This document shows, in pieces, positions 1 through 9,550 of a stretch of DNA of 64,000 bases. Under the pieces are notes generated by a model that searched no databases, had not been told where the DNA came from, and worked only from the letters and a program-made list of their open reading frames with translations. Within the stretch, counting starts at the first letter, position 1, and every line of letters begins with the position of its first letter. The DNA is from Planctomycetota bacterium (lineage in GTDB: Bacteria > Planctomycetota > Phycisphaerae > UBA1845 > PWPN01), in assembly GCA_022711465.1 (NCBI GenBank), contig JAKLEZ010000019.1, forward strand, positions 52,461 through 116,460, read 5' to 3'. A program made the position numbers and the translations under genes.

Positions 1-486
1 CAACGACTTCCGCAGGACCTCGGCGGCGCTCGGTCCGATGGCGGTCAGGGCCGAGACGGCATCTGTGCCCAGCTCCTCATCCTGGAGTTGGCCGCCGATC
101 GCTGCGATCGCCGCCGGTCCCCCCACCCACTGCAGCTCACGAATCAGGCAGCCCCGTACGCCTCTGGACAGATCACTCCGGCCCAGGTGCGTAACAAGCG
201 TTTCGACCAGCATCCGTTGCAGCGATGCTCGGTCCGGGTGAGCCACGTAGACGGCCAGCCCGTGCAGAACGTACTGCGCCCGGTAATCCTTAAAATCAGG
301 GTCGGTGGCGTCGTGGACGAGGTTGATCACTTGTGTGATCCCTTCCTGGCCTCTCGCCAGGATCTCCTCGAAGACCTGCTGGGCAACCTGCGGTTCGGGA
401 CCGGTGAACTTGCTTTCCTTGCCGGGTTCGTCCACGTCGGGCATGCTGGCGACCCGCGCGGCGATTTCAGCTTGAGATTCGGGCAT
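1..486 (-). CDS. HEAT-like repeat protein, 3' end cut by the window edge
   Basis: Read on the minus strand from ATG at 486, with an AAAGGA ribosome site about 8 nt upstream. 162 codons stay open to base 1, so only the N-terminal part is present. There is no signal peptide. The chain is built of repeating amphipathic helices spaced roughly 35-40 residues (around YRAQYVLHGL, LQRMLVETLV, GCLIRELQWV and DAVSALTAIG), as in HEAT or PBS-lyase-type scaffold repeats. It starts 35 nt after the stop of the Gfo/Idh gene on the same strand, so the two are probably co-transcribed. The family call rests on the repeat pattern alone; the binding partner is unknown. Confidence 0.7.
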   Translation of the reverse strand, partial: MPESQAEIAARVASMPDVDEPGKESKFTGPEPQVAQQVFEEILARGQEGITQVINLVHDATDPDFKDYRAQYVLHGLAVYVAHPDRASLQRMLVETLVTHLGRSDLSRGVRGCLIRELQWVGGPAAIAAIGGQLQDEELGTDAVSALTAIGPSAAEVLRKSL

Positions 487-521
487 GGTCGTGTCCTTTC
501 TTGGCCAGCCACCGGCCGCCA

Positions 522-1754
522 TCAAAGATGCCAGGGGGCGCGCATGGGCTGATTCACCAGCCGATTGGCTTCTTCGTCACCGACGATGACTTCCTTGACC
601 GGGTCGAACCGGATCTTGCGTCCCACGCGAATGGCGATATTCGCCAGGTGCATGATGCTCACGGTGCGGTATGCCGCTTCGGCGTTTCCGCCGGCCGGCT
701 TGCGTGACTTGACGGCCTGACCGAAGCTCAGCAGCGGTTCGGGCTCGGGCATCGCGACAATCTTCTTGCGATCCTGCTCCTCAAGATCGTTGAGGCTCAG
801 GCCTCGCGGTTGTTTGCGGTCGTAGGCTTTGCCCCACTCGCCACTCGAGATAACCAGCGTGAAGCCGTTGCCGTACTTGAGTTCGATCCAGCCCCACATG
901 CCGCACACGTCCGAATGTGCGGGCGGGGCATAGGCCTCAACCTCGACCGGAGCGGTGTTGTCCAGGCCATATTCCCAGGTAATGGGGTCGAAGTGATGCT
1001 GACCCATGTCACCCAGGCCGCCGCCTTCGTAGTCCCAGTAGCCGCGGTGTGTACCCCCGTGACGATGCGGGTGGAACGGCCGCTGGGGCGAGGGTCCCTG
1101 GTACATGTCCCAGTCGAGCCATTTGGGGACCGGCTGAGGCCGGGTATTAACCAGCCCGCTCCATTCCTTGACTTTGAAGCCGCCCCGTTCGACGAGGACC
1201 GCCTCGCAGTTCTTCAGCAGGCCGCTGGTCATGATCTTCCGTTTGAGAATCGAATCCGGGTTTCGGCTCCTCTGAAACCGGCCGAATGTGCCGACCTGGA
1301 AGATCCGGCCGTAGCGTTTCTCCGCGTTGGCCACGGCCCGGCCCTCGGCGATGAAGCGGGTCATCGGCTTCTCGCAGAGGACGTCCTTGCCCGCTTCCAT
1401 CGCGGCGATGGAGATCAGCGCGTGCCAGTGCGGCGGCGTCGCGATGGCAACCAGGTCGATGTCCTTGCGCTCCAGCACGCGCCGGAAGTCGGTGTACGTC
1501 GTCTTGTTGTCCGCACGGTCGGCCCACTTGACGTCACAGCGGGCCAACTCGCGGACATTGAGCCCTTGCGACATCGTTCTGAACGTCCCCGGGCCCTGGC
1601 CGCCACAGCCGATCAGCGCTCCGCCGAAGGTATCGCTGGGAGCGGCATATCCCCGACCCAGTACGTGCCGAGGCACGATCATCGGTGCGGCCACGGCCGT
1701 GACCGTGCCTTGGAGAAATCGCCGCCGTGTGAGTCGCTTCTTGGGTGGGAGCAT
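522..1754 (-). CDS. TAT-exported Gfo/Idh/MocA family oxidoreductase
   Basis: A 410-residue NAD(P)-dependent sugar oxidoreductase family member. The N-terminus has a twin-arginine signal (RRRFLQ, residues 10-15) followed by a hydrophobic stretch, so it is probably exported folded. The Rossmann motif is GALIGCGGQGPGTF (about 45-58), and the family EKP signature is at 128-130 (DVLCEKPMTR). The C-terminal half carries the usual substrate domain with WDYEGGGLGDMGQHHFD. ATG at 1754 is preferred over the TTG one codon upstream because it sits 8 nt from AGGAGG. It lies upstream of the HEAT-like gene and downstream of a putative hydrolase on the same strand. The substrate is unknown; the family oxidises or dehydrates cyclic sugars. 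Confidence 0.92.
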   Translation of the reverse strand: MLPPKKRLTRRRFLQGTVTAVAAPMIVPRHVLGRGYAAPSDTFGGALIGCGGQGPGTFRTMSQGLNVRELARCDVKWADRADNKTTYTDFRRVLERKDIDLVAIATPPHWHALISIAAMEAGKDVLCEKPMTRFIAEGRAVANAEKRYGRIFQVGTFGRFQRSRNPDSILKRKIMTSGLLKNCEAVLVERGGFKVKEWSGLVNTRPQPVPKWLDWDMYQGPSPQRPFHPHRHGGTHRGYWDYEGGGLGDMGQHHFDPITWEYGLDNTAPVEVEAYAPPAHSDVCGMWGWIELKYGNGFTLVISSGEWGKAYDRKQPRGLSLNDLEEQDRKKIVAMPEPEPLLSFGQAVKSRKPAGGNAEAAYRTVSIMHLANIAIRVGRKIRFDPVKEVIVGDEEANRLVNQPMRAPWHL

Positions 1755-2075
1755 CAACGCGTCCTCCTGAGGACAGTTGCGGTTCGGGCCTTGAGCCGAG
1801 CGCCCCCGGTGGGGCCTCGATTGGCAAAGTAGTCTGATGCCATGATGAAGTCAATCGGGTCGGATGTCCGTGCCGACATTCTATTGCCAGCCGTTCGAGC
1901 CGGGCCCGCGACGACAATGAGTAGCTGTATCCAATCGGCCCTTCAGCACGGAAGGTCCGCTTCGCACCGACCCAGGTGGGGGCGTATAGGCGAACCGCCC
2001 GGTGCCAGGTGACCTCAGGCCCGCTCTGCAACCACCCGCGGCGGAGTATGGCCGAGGATCCAGTATTCGGTCCCT
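1755..2075. other. Intergenic gap, no gene recognised
   Basis: About 320 bases between two same-strand genes. Open frames crossing it on either strand are extensions or shadows of the neighbouring genes without a ribosome site. The only evident signal is the AGGAGG of the downstream oxidoreductase near 1765. Confidence 0.5.
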
Positions 2076-4280
2076 TCAGCCAGCACGCTCCTGGTCGACG
2101 GTCTGCTCGCGACGAACCTCGAGGGTCTTGCCCCGCCAGTTGAGCTGCGGATCTCCAAAGCCGTGAAACACGCGAATCTTCGCGGCCTGGACGAGATCCC
2201 TGTCTTCCGCCGCTTGGATGGTGAACAGGGCTCCCCGCGGATAGCTTCGTCCACCCCACTGTGCTGCGTAGAAGGCCGCGAACCGGCGGCTCTCCACCAC
2301 GAAGCCCCACGGCGGCAGCAGCACGGCGCCCCCGAGTTCCGACTGGACCGACGCGGTGTCCGCCCCGAGGTTCACCACCACCGTCGTACCATGACCTTGG
2401 CCGTACGTTGCCCGGCGAACCGCGCCGTTGGGTGTGAGGAACTCCAGGCGCGTCAACCGGTCATGGGCGGTAGCCCGATGCAGCGGACCCAGGATCTCCT
2501 GCGTGTTCTTCAGGAAGGCATCGGTCGGATGGAGGCCTTCCGCCCAGCCGCCGTCGGTCCGGGCGTAACAGGCCCGGTCGCCGGCCACCGGCCTGGTCGC
2601 CACCTTGTCCTTCCAGTAGAGATGGTCGGGGATAGAGTGGTAGTTCAGCGGGCGGGCCGAGAGCACGTGACAGGCAACGTATTCACCCGCCTGGTCACCG
2701 TCGTACTCGTACTTACCGTAGCAGACCTGGCAATCGTGGTAGACCATCTCCCAGAACGGTATGACTCTGGCCCCAAGTGTCTCTGGCCTGAGGTTGTGGA
2801 ACGGGTGACCGGCGACGCCGGTCAAGCCTTCGAAGAAATCGCTGTGTGGCAGGGCCCATTCACGGCCACACTCGCTGCCGAACAAACCGAACAACTCGCG
2901 GGCCTTGTCGCCCAGAGTGCTTTTCCATGCGATGTCATCGTTGCGGCCGATGGGATGGCTGGGGTCGGCGCACTCTCGCGGACCCACGGCGTAGGTTGTG
3001 TCGATGAAGTAGCACCAGGGGTTGAAGAGCTTCCGGATCTGGGGCAGGTTCTGGGGACGCATGGCCATGTCGAGTTGCTTCACAGCACAAACCATGTAGG
3101 CCCGGCCACCCAGCCAACGCCCACCCTCGATCAACGATCCGTCGGCTCGCTTCTCGATGCAGGCCGGATCCCAGCTCCTGGCGCCCCGGTACATATCCTG
3201 GTAGTTGTCGTGCAGGCAGGCAACATAGCCGAGAGCCTGAACTCGCCGAATCGCGTCGGCAAGGGCCTGGTTGCCGCCGCACTCCGGGTTGGCGGGAAGG
3301 TTGTCAGGGTGGCGGCAATCGTAGCCACCCTCCGTCCAGCCGCCGAGGATGAACAGACAGCGGGAAATGCCGAGATCCTCGTGGAGGTGCTCGGCAATCT
3401 GAGCAGCCTCACCGAAGGTCCAGTGGACCTTGACCGACTCCTCTTTCGTGCCGTCGTCGTTCATCCGCCGATCCAGGCACGTCCAGAGCTTGACGTTCGC
3501 GGCCCCCAGGAGCAACTCGGTGTGCGGGTCACGTCGGATGCGGTCGTGGAGGGTGCCGGCCAAGCCCTTGGCCTCCGCGATCCGGCGGTAACCGGCGGCC
3601 ACCACGTTCCAGTCACCCTTCCCCAGCGGCCATACCCGGAGGGAACGGGCCGAGCGCTTCAGCGTGAGTGCTGCTGTAACCTTCTGACGATAGGATTGCC
3701 CTTCTGACAGCGTGCGCTGCACATCCGCCCACACGTAAGCGTCGTCCCAGGTCACTGCCAGGGCGGCGCCTTTCTTCAGCAGGCCCAGCATGTTCATGTG
3801 GCAGCCTTCATACTCAGAGGTGCCAAACGTCTGCTTGAAGCCGATGTCGCCATCGGCCGGGATGAGCAACCCCTCGCGGCAGGGTACAACGATTGAACCG
3901 GCTTCGCGATCGGTCACGGCCAAGGCGTCTTCCAGGACGCGGACATCGCCGAGCTCCTTGCCTTCGTAGCGGATTTCTAGGCAACGGCCAGCGTCGAGCA
4001 ACTCGAAGACGACAGCCCCCCTGCCTTGTCCGGCCAGCCGCGCGGTCGTAGCGTTGGAGTCGACCTGGTCGAAGCCGGGCCCGAGACCGGCAGCCGATCC
4101 GGGACTCGCGGCGCCTTCCGTCGGCCAGCGCACGTTCGAGGCCTTGTCAAGAACGAACCACGCGCCGCTCCGGGAATCAATCTCCACGCGCATGGCGGGA
4201 CTCTCGAGCCGGAGGAGGTCGACGGCTGCAGGGGCACACATCACAAGTGTGTTGACAAGGGTTATGACTGCGGTCGACAT
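2076..4280 (-). CDS. Large putative glycoside hydrolase-like protein (TIM-barrel type), family uncertain
   Basis: A 734-residue protein from ATG at 4280 (GAGAGGA 7 nt upstream; a GTG two codons earlier is less well placed). The first residues are hydrophobic (TAVITLVNTLVMCAP), suggesting export. An N-terminal beta-rich part (about 25-230) is followed by a likely barrel with many aromatic and acidic residues: GGWTEGGYDCRHPDN, LHDNYQDMY, FIDTTYAVGPREC, HSDFFEGLTG. The end is beta-rich. This order of a beta-sandwich, a barrel and a beta domain recalls GH-like families such as DUF5696 or GH101 relatives, but I cannot assign a family. It sits between two Gfo/Idh oxidoreductases on the same strand, which fits a sugar-catabolic operon. 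Catalytic residues were not identified. Confidence 0.75.
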   Translation of the reverse strand: MSTAVITLVNTLVMCAPAAVDLLRLESPAMRVEIDSRSGAWFVLDKASNVRWPTEGAASPGSAAGLGPGFDQVDSNATTARLAGQGRGAVVFELLDAGRCLEIRYEGKELGDVRVLEDALAVTDREAGSIVVPCREGLLIPADGDIGFKQTFGTSEYEGCHMNMLGLLKKGAALAVTWDDAYVWADVQRTLSEGQSYRQKVTAALTLKRSARSLRVWPLGKGDWNVVAAGYRRIAEAKGLAGTLHDRIRRDPHTELLLGAANVKLWTCLDRRMNDDGTKEESVKVHWTFGEAAQIAEHLHEDLGISRCLFILGGWTEGGYDCRHPDNLPANPECGGNQALADAIRRVQALGYVACLHDNYQDMYRGARSWDPACIEKRADGSLIEGGRWLGGRAYMVCAVKQLDMAMRPQNLPQIRKLFNPWCYFIDTTYAVGPRECADPSHPIGRNDDIAWKSTLGDKARELFGLFGSECGREWALPHSDFFEGLTGVAGHPFHNLRPETLGARVIPFWEMVYHDCQVCYGKYEYDGDQAGEYVACHVLSARPLNYHSIPDHLYWKDKVATRPVAGDRACYARTDGGWAEGLHPTDAFLKNTQEILGPLHRATAHDRLTRLEFLTPNGAVRRATYGQGHGTTVVVNLGADTASVQSELGGAVLLPPWGFVVESRRFAAFYAAQWGGRSYPRGALFTIQAAEDRDLVQAAKIRVFHGFGDPQLNWRGKTLEVRREQTVDQERAG

Positions 4281-4349
4281 GGGCACATCCTCTCCGAGGG
4301 ACGTCCTCTTGAGTCAACGTGAAGCGGAAAGGCCGCCGAGGCTCGGCGA

Positions 4350-5675
4350 TCAGCCATTGAGCGACCAGCCGGGACGATACTGGCGTTTCAAGAGGCCGTC
4401 GCCTTCATCGCTGTTGGTCACGCGACCGGCCACCCCGTCGTACTCGATCTTCTGGCCGACGCGATAGGCCACCAGTCCAAGCAGCATGAGCTCGATCATC
4501 TTGCCGCCGTAGTCGAAATCACAGGAGGTTCTCCGGTTGCCCTTGCAGGCGTTGATCCACTCGTTCAAGAAGTCGCCCATGGGCGGAATGACCTTCTCCT
4601 TGGGGCGAGGCGTGTAGTAAGTCATGTCGGCCGCATCGCCGGAGGGGATGATCAGTCGCGCGCCGAAATCGGCGACCAGGACACCCTTACTCCCTGTGAA
4701 CATCACCCCGTGCCCGATGGTCTTCAAGTTCACCCAGGCCGGCGACTTGGGCATCGCCCCGCCCTGGTACCAGCTCACCCGGATCGCAGGGCGCCAGTCA
4801 TTGGCAGGAACCTCGCAGTGCATCTCCAGCTCGACCGGAGTCACCTCGGGGTTGAACTTCTCTCCCTTGGCTTCGGCGGAAGTCGGCAGCCCTGCATCGA
4901 GGGCGTTCCAGGCCAGATCCATGGTATGGCTGCCCATGTCGCCGATCTGGCCGCTGCCGAAGTCCCAGTACATATTCCACTGCAGGCAGTTTGCGCCCGG
5001 CCCGCCCGAGAAGTACCCGGGGTTGTACGGATGGTGCGGGGATGGCCCGATCCACAGGTCGTAGTTGAGGTGCTTGGGCGGGTCCCCTTGGGCAGGCAAG
5101 TAGCCGGGCCGACGAATCTGGCGGTCGCCCCAGGCGCACACTCGCTTCAGCTCGCCGATCGCCCCGTCCCTGATCAATTCGCGGACCCGGTTGAAGTTCG
5201 GATGGCTGTGCCGCTGAGTTCCGACCTGCGTGGCCAGCTTGCCCTTGTTCTTCAGGTAGTTGGCACGGACCACGCGGACCTCCTCCACGCTGTTTCCCAG
5301 CGGTTTCTCGCAGAAGACATGGAGTCCACGATTCATCGCCCAATTGGCGATGAAGGCGTGCGTGTGATCGGTGGTGCAACAGACCACGGCATCGAGGCCC
5401 TTCTGCTCAAGACACTTGCGCCAGTCGACGTAGGTCTTGGCCTGGGGGAACCGTTTCGCGGCCTCGGCCAAGTGGTTCTCGTCCACGTCGCACAAGGCCG
5501 CGACGTTCTCCTTGGACAGTCCGTCCTGGTGTGCTCCCCCGCGTCCCCAGACCCCGATCAGGGCAACATTCAGTTTGTTGCTGGGAGCGTCGGCCCCCTT
5601 GAGCATGCCGTTCCGGAGCACGAGCAGCCCCCCGCCTGCAACCGTCGTACGAAGCACCTGGCGTCGGTTCATCAT
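4350..5675 (-). CDS. TAT-exported Gfo/Idh/MocA family oxidoreductase
   Basis: A 441-residue paralogue of the oxidoreductase at 522-1754. It starts at the first of two adjacent ATGs (5675), with AAAGGAG 8 nt upstream; longer extensions lack a ribosome site. The leader has an NRR-type twin arginine (MNRRQVLRTTVAGGG). Next come the Rossmann segment VALIGVWGRGGAH, the family motif VFCEKPLGN, and a C-terminal domain with GDMGSHTMDLAWNA. The Gfo/Idh fold binds NAD(P) and acts on cyclic sugars or inositols; the substrate is unknown. The stop lies 69 nt before the next gene, so it probably heads the four-gene minus-strand cluster that ends at the left edge. Confidence 0.92.
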   Translation of the reverse strand: MMNRRQVLRTTVAGGGLLVLRNGMLKGADAPSNKLNVALIGVWGRGGAHQDGLSKENVAALCDVDENHLAEAAKRFPQAKTYVDWRKCLEQKGLDAVVCCTTDHTHAFIANWAMNRGLHVFCEKPLGNSVEEVRVVRANYLKNKGKLATQVGTQRHSHPNFNRVRELIRDGAIGELKRVCAWGDRQIRRPGYLPAQGDPPKHLNYDLWIGPSPHHPYNPGYFSGGPGANCLQWNMYWDFGSGQIGDMGSHTMDLAWNALDAGLPTSAEAKGEKFNPEVTPVELEMHCEVPANDWRPAIRVSWYQGGAMPKSPAWVNLKTIGHGVMFTGSKGVLVADFGARLIIPSGDAADMTYYTPRPKEKVIPPMGDFLNEWINACKGNRRTSCDFDYGGKMIELMLLGLVAYRVGQKIEYDGVAGRVTNSDEGDGLLKRQYRPGWSLNG

Positions 5676-6001
5676 CGTGAGTCTCCTTTCGATTTGGCTG
5701 AAATGCTGAAGGGGATTGTCTCTCGTCGCGACTCTCGCGTCAACGCCCTGAAACTCGAAGTCATCTCTTCGTCCAAGGAGGGTTTTGACTTCGGTCATCA
5801 TCCCAGTAACGCGCGGGCCACGGGCGCAGGATCGGGATTGGTCGGAGAATCCATCGCCTCGAGCCCCGCTGTCGCCGCCGGATTGAGAAGGCTATCGATC
5901 GGCCGGTTTGATGACGTGGTGGGCCGGATTTGTTGGAGAGACGGGCAGGCAATGAGGGTGTATGATTGCAGGATTGACATTCTATCCATGGAGCGAACAG
6001 A
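5676..6001. other. Divergent intergenic region
   Basis: About 326 bases between divergent genes (oxidoreductase on minus, M24 peptidase on plus), so promoters for both are expected here. No clear -35/-10 pair, hairpin or repeat was recognised. A GGAG lies 8 nt before the ATG at 6002. Confidence 0.45.
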
Positions 6002-7195
6002 ATGACTCAGGTGCCCATCTCAGAGCTGACGGACCGGATGCGGCGATTCAGAGCCGGCATGGACGCGGAGAATCCGAGTTGGGAGCTGGCCGCGATCTTC
6101 GGCCGCGTCAGCCAGTACTACTTCACGGGTACAATGCAGGACGCTGTCCTCTTGATCCCCCGAAATGGCCAGGCCGTGTTCTGCGTCCGCAGAAGCCATG
6201 AGCGAGCCTGCATGGAGTCGCAGTTTCCCGACATCCGGCCTATGAAGGGCTTCCGCGACGCCGTGGCTGCGGTGCCGGGCACAAGGGCGGTCATCCACAT
6301 CGACACGGAGTTGGTACCCGTAGCCTTGCTTGCGCGTTTCAGAAAGTACTTTCCCTGCGGTGAGATTGTGTCGCTGGACAGGCAGCTCGCCCGACTGCGG
6401 GCGGTGAAGAGTCCGTATGAGCTGGCCATCATGGAGCGGGCAGGGGCGGTCCACAGACGAATCCTGGAAGAGGAAGCTCCATCGCTGCTCCGCAAGGGAA
6501 TGAGCGAGGCCGAGCTCGCATGCGATCTGTTCTCGCTCATGGTCCGCGAGGGGCACCAGGGGGTCGTCCGCTTTGGCATGTTCGGCGTAGACATTGCGGT
6601 CGGACAACTGGGCTTTGGAGAGAACTCGATCTATCCCACCAACTTCGATGGGCCCGGCGGGTGCCTGGGCATCGGCCCGGCAGCGCCGATCCTTGGCAGC
6701 CGCGACCGGAGACTCTGCGAAGGCGACCTGGTGTTTGTGGACATTGGCTTCGCCGTGGACGGCTATCACACCGACAAGACGATGGTCTTCATGTTCGGCA
6801 GGCCGCTGCCGGACGAGGTGATCGCGGTCCACAGACGGTGCGTAGAGGTACAACAGCAGCTGGCCTCGCTGATCAAGCCCGGGGCCACACCCTCGGATAT
6901 CTACACCACGGTCATGAATAGCCTCGATCCGGAGTTTCTTCAGAACTTCATGGGCTTTGGAGACCGGCGGGCGAACTTCCTTGGCCACGGGGTCGGACTG
7001 CAGATCGATGACCTTCCGGTGATTGCCGAGGGATTCGATGAGCCGCTGGCAGAGGGCATGGTGCTGGCCCTTGAGCCGAAGAAGGGCATCGCCGGCATCG
7101 GGATGGTCGGCATCGAGGACACCTTCATCGTCACGCCGACAGGCGGAAGGAGCATCACGGGCACCCATCCAGGGTTGACCCTGGTCAAGGGCTGA
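6002..7195 (+). CDS. M24 family metallopeptidase (Xaa-Pro aminopeptidase/creatinase-like)
   Basis: A 397-residue cytosolic protein with the two-domain creatinase/prolidase layout. The N-terminal domain covers about 1-140 and the pita-bread domain 145-395. Metal ligands are visible in order: two aspartates in VFVDIGFAVDGYHTDKTM, a histidine in FLGHGVGLQ, and glutamates in LALEPKK and GIEDTF, so the five-ligand dinuclear site is complete. The family cleaves Xaa-Pro dipeptides, prolyl N-termini or creatine; the exact substrate cannot be read. GGAG lies 8 nt before the ATG. It is encoded divergently from the oxidoreductase cluster and ends 5 nt before the convergent zinc-ribbon gene. Confidence 0.93.
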   Translation: MTQVPISELTDRMRRFRAGMDAENPSWELAAIFGRVSQYYFTGTMQDAVLLIPRNGQAVFCVRRSHERACMESQFPDIRPMKGFRDAVAAVPGTRAVIHIDTELVPVALLARFRKYFPCGEIVSLDRQLARLRAVKSPYELAIMERAGAVHRRILEEEAPSLLRKGMSEAELACDLFSLMVREGHQGVVRFGMFGVDIAVGQLGFGENSIYPTNFDGPGGCLGIGPAAPILGSRDRRLCEGDLVFVDIGFAVDGYHTDKTMVFMFGRPLPDEVIAVHRRCVEVQQQLASLIKPGATPSDIYTTVMNSLDPEFLQNFMGFGDRRANFLGHGVGLQIDDLPVIAEGFDEPLAEGMVLALEPKKGIAGIGMVGIEDTFIVTPTGGRSITGTHPGLTLVKG

Positions 7196-7200
7196 GTCAG

Positions 7201-7641
7201 CTAGCACTCAAAAGGCGATGAATACCTCTTGTAAGCAGCCTTTAACTCCCTCCGAGTCACCCAATGGAACCCCTCGGGCAAGTTGCCTGGGTCGAGCTTC
7301 ATCGGATCATAGCCACCTGGACCAGCCACCATCGTGGTTTCACGATGGGCGTACTGTGGGTCCATTTCCAGTGCGTCCAGACTGTAAATCGTCAGCCCAT
7401 CTATAGTCTCCAGGCCTGTCGCCAAGGGATGATCGCAGCAAGTACTGCCCTCAGTCTCATCGGTTGGGAGCAAAGGCCGTCCGCACACAGGGCACCGAGA
7501 GTCCTGAGTGCGTACGTACCAGTATCCCGTTGCGGACGCGCACTCCTGCGAACAGAAGATCATATCGCCCTTGGGCCAGACAGCCTTCTTGCCGGTCTTG
7601 TCGCCACATCTGAAGCACAGTCTGTCCGGCTCTTTCTTCAT
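7201..7641 (-). CDS. Small zinc-ribbon protein of unknown function
   Basis: A 146-residue soluble protein from ATG at 7641, with AGAAGG 7 nt upstream; another ATG at 7647 is too close to that site. Cysteine pairs CFRC, CSQEC, CPVC and a later CC suggest one or two structural zinc sites of treble-clef or ribbon type in residues 8-75. The C-terminal half is not recognised but is conserved-looking (GFHWVTRRELKAAY). Longer in-frame extensions up to 7884 lack a ribosome site. It is convergent with the M24 peptidase gene. I do not recognise the family. Confidence 0.65.
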   Translation of the reverse strand: MKKEPDRLCFRCGDKTGKKAVWPKGDMIFCSQECASATGYWYVRTQDSRCPVCGRPLLPTDETEGSTCCDHPLATGLETIDGLTIYSLDALEMDPQYAHRETTMVAGPGGYDPMKLDPGNLPEGFHWVTRRELKAAYKRYSSPFEC

Positions 7642-8050
7642 CTTCATGCCTTCTATTCTACCCAGGCCGTCCGTCCTGCTCAACGCCTGGAACCGGACCT
7701 GGGGGACAACGGCGAACTCCTGCGTGTTTTTCTCCGGCGACCCGGCCGCAGCGCCCGCCGGCGATAGCTCCGTGCCGGGCTCGTCGACGATCATGGGTCG
7801 CGATGCGGCAGTGATGGCGGCCAGTGTCCTCACCCGGCGCAACATGTTCGCCGCCCCGTCTGACGATGCCTTGATGGATGCCACGCCGCTTCAGCGGCCG
7901 AGGTGTAGTGCAGTATCAAGATTCCGCCGTGGTGCCACATCACGCCGGATCTGCAGGTGATCGTTGACCCCGGCGGCGCGTCGAGGCAGAATGTGGCTGT
8001 TGTCTTCGGACTGAGGATGCAGATGAGTCTCTAGAACAGGAGTACCGACC
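7642..8050. other. Divergent intergenic region
   Basis: About 410 bases between the zinc-ribbon gene (minus) and the lipoprotein gene (plus). I see no RNA gene or repeat. A short GC-rich stretch near 7737-7760 (ccggccgcagcgcccgccgg) is partly self-complementary. An AGGAG lies before the ATG at 8051. Confidence 0.4.
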
Positions 8051-9397
8051 ATGCGAACGTCAACCTGGATCATCGGCCGAGCGGGTCCGGGCTTGTGCGG
8101 GGCGAGTCTAGCCGTCTCCGCCGCTCTCCTGGCGATCAGCGGCTGCAGCCAGCAGCAGATGCCCGATCGGGCGGAGCGCATGACTCGCGGCTACATCTAC
8201 TACCTCGATGGCGCCGGCGGAGGCGGGACGCTCAAGAACTGGAGCGGAGGCCTGAAACAGGGCATGCTCGATGCCGGCTACAACGGCGCCGGCGAGGTCT
8301 TCCCGTGGAACACAGGCCTTGGCGTTGTACCTGACCAGAACGCGAGCGTCGAATACAAGCGAGGCAAGGCTGCGGAGTGTGCCCAGCGGATTCAAAAGCG
8401 TGCTAAGGAGTACCCGGCAGCCCCGGTGACACTCATCGGCCTGTCCGCGGGAACGGCCGTCACCGTATTTGTGCTGGAAGCCCTGCCGGTGTCCTGCCCG
8501 GTCGAGAATGTCATCCTGTGCGGGGCATCAATCAGTGCGGATTACGATCTCACGAGCGCCCTGCAGCGTGTCCGCAACCGGATGTACGTTTTCACCTCGG
8601 AGAGCGACGGCGTCCTGGCGTTCCTGGTCCCCATGGCGGGCACGGCCGATCGGCAACCGGGTGGTGTTCCATCGGCGGGCTTGCGCGGTTTCCAGATGCC
8701 GGGCCGATCATCGGCAGCCACCCGGGCCGCCTATGCCAAGGTCGCCCACATCCACTGGAGGCCGGAGTTTGAGAAGTACGGTGATTTCGGTGGGCATACG
8801 GACGCCCTCAAGACACCCTTCGTGCAGCACTACATGGCTCCCCTAATCATGGCCGGCATGGCTCGTCAGGTACAGGCGGTGTCGGTGGCCGGCAAGGTGC
8901 GCAACCCGGACTACGAGCGGTGGGCGAGCCTGACTCCAGGCGCCTCGGTCACCTTTGAAGGCTACCAGGTGGCCGACGGTGCGAGGCAGCCGTTGCGCAT
9001 GACCGCGAAGCTGATGTCCAAGCACCAGGACCGACTGCTGGTCGAACGCACCTACGTGCCCATCGGGGGTAACGAGAAGGAGCCTTCACGCGTGCAGCAG
9101 TTCCTCGTAGACGCCATGATCGACCCCGCGGAGCACCCGTTGACCAGCCCGACGGCGAAGATCACGGAATTGCCGGCGGAGACAGTCACGATTGCCGGCA
9201 AGGCCTTCAACTGCCGCGTGCGGACTGTGTTGGCGGCGGGCGAGTTCCCGGAGTACGGACAGGGTGTTTCGGCGAAGGTATGGCAGAATGAGAGCCTGCC
9301 TGGCGGGATGGCCCGAGTCTGGCTGAAGTCCAACAAGGGCAACCAACCCTTCGAGTTTCGCGGCGATGTCGTTGCTTTCGCCACCGCACGGCGATGA
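8051..9397 (+). CDS. Secreted lipoprotein with alpha/beta-hydrolase fold
   Basis: A 448-residue protein starting 11 nt after AGGAG. The signal peptide ends in a lipobox (LLAISGC, Cys at about 32), so it is predicted to be lipid-anchored. Residues 45-260 resemble an alpha/beta hydrolase: an early GYIYYLDGAGGGG strand-loop and a nucleophile elbow VTLIGLSAGTAV (Ser about 139). A late histidine lies in FGGHTDALKTPFVQ. The C-terminal 150 residues (after about 290) form a separate beta-rich part of unknown role. The substrate cannot be told; the call rests on GLSAGT and the order of strands. Confidence 0.7.
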   Translation: MRTSTWIIGRAGPGLCGASLAVSAALLAISGCSQQQMPDRAERMTRGYIYYLDGAGGGGTLKNWSGGLKQGMLDAGYNGAGEVFPWNTGLGVVPDQNASVEYKRGKAAECAQRIQKRAKEYPAAPVTLIGLSAGTAVTVFVLEALPVSCPVENVILCGASISADYDLTSALQRVRNRMYVFTSESDGVLAFLVPMAGTADRQPGGVPSAGLRGFQMPGRSSAATRAAYAKVAHIHWRPEFEKYGDFGGHTDALKTPFVQHYMAPLIMAGMARQVQAVSVAGKVRNPDYERWASLTPGASVTFEGYQVADGARQPLRMTAKLMSKHQDRLLVERTYVPIGGNEKEPSRVQQFLVDAMIDPAEHPLTSPTAKITELPAETVTIAGKAFNCRVRTVLAAGEFPEYGQGVSAKVWQNESLPGGMARVWLKSNKGNQPFEFRGDVVAFATARR

Positions 9398-9550
9398 GCC
9401 GGGCATGAGGTGAGGTCGAATCCATCTGAGGAGCCAAGCCACTCATACCCCGACTGGTGGAGAAGCGCGGCGGACCAGCGTGCCTCGGGGGCTGACGCAG
9501 GCCATGAGCTGTCACGTCGCTGTCTTCCCGCTTCAAGGCCGGTCTCTGTG

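Noticed and set aside
2163..3707. A 514-codon plus-strand frame across the putative glycoside hydrolase
   Set aside because: Antisense shadow; the minus-strand frame has the start signal and enzyme-like motifs.
4281..5801. Start of the second Gfo/Idh gene at 5801
   Set aside because: The extra 42 residues precede the twin-arginine signal, which must be N-terminal, and AAAGGAG marks the start at 5675.
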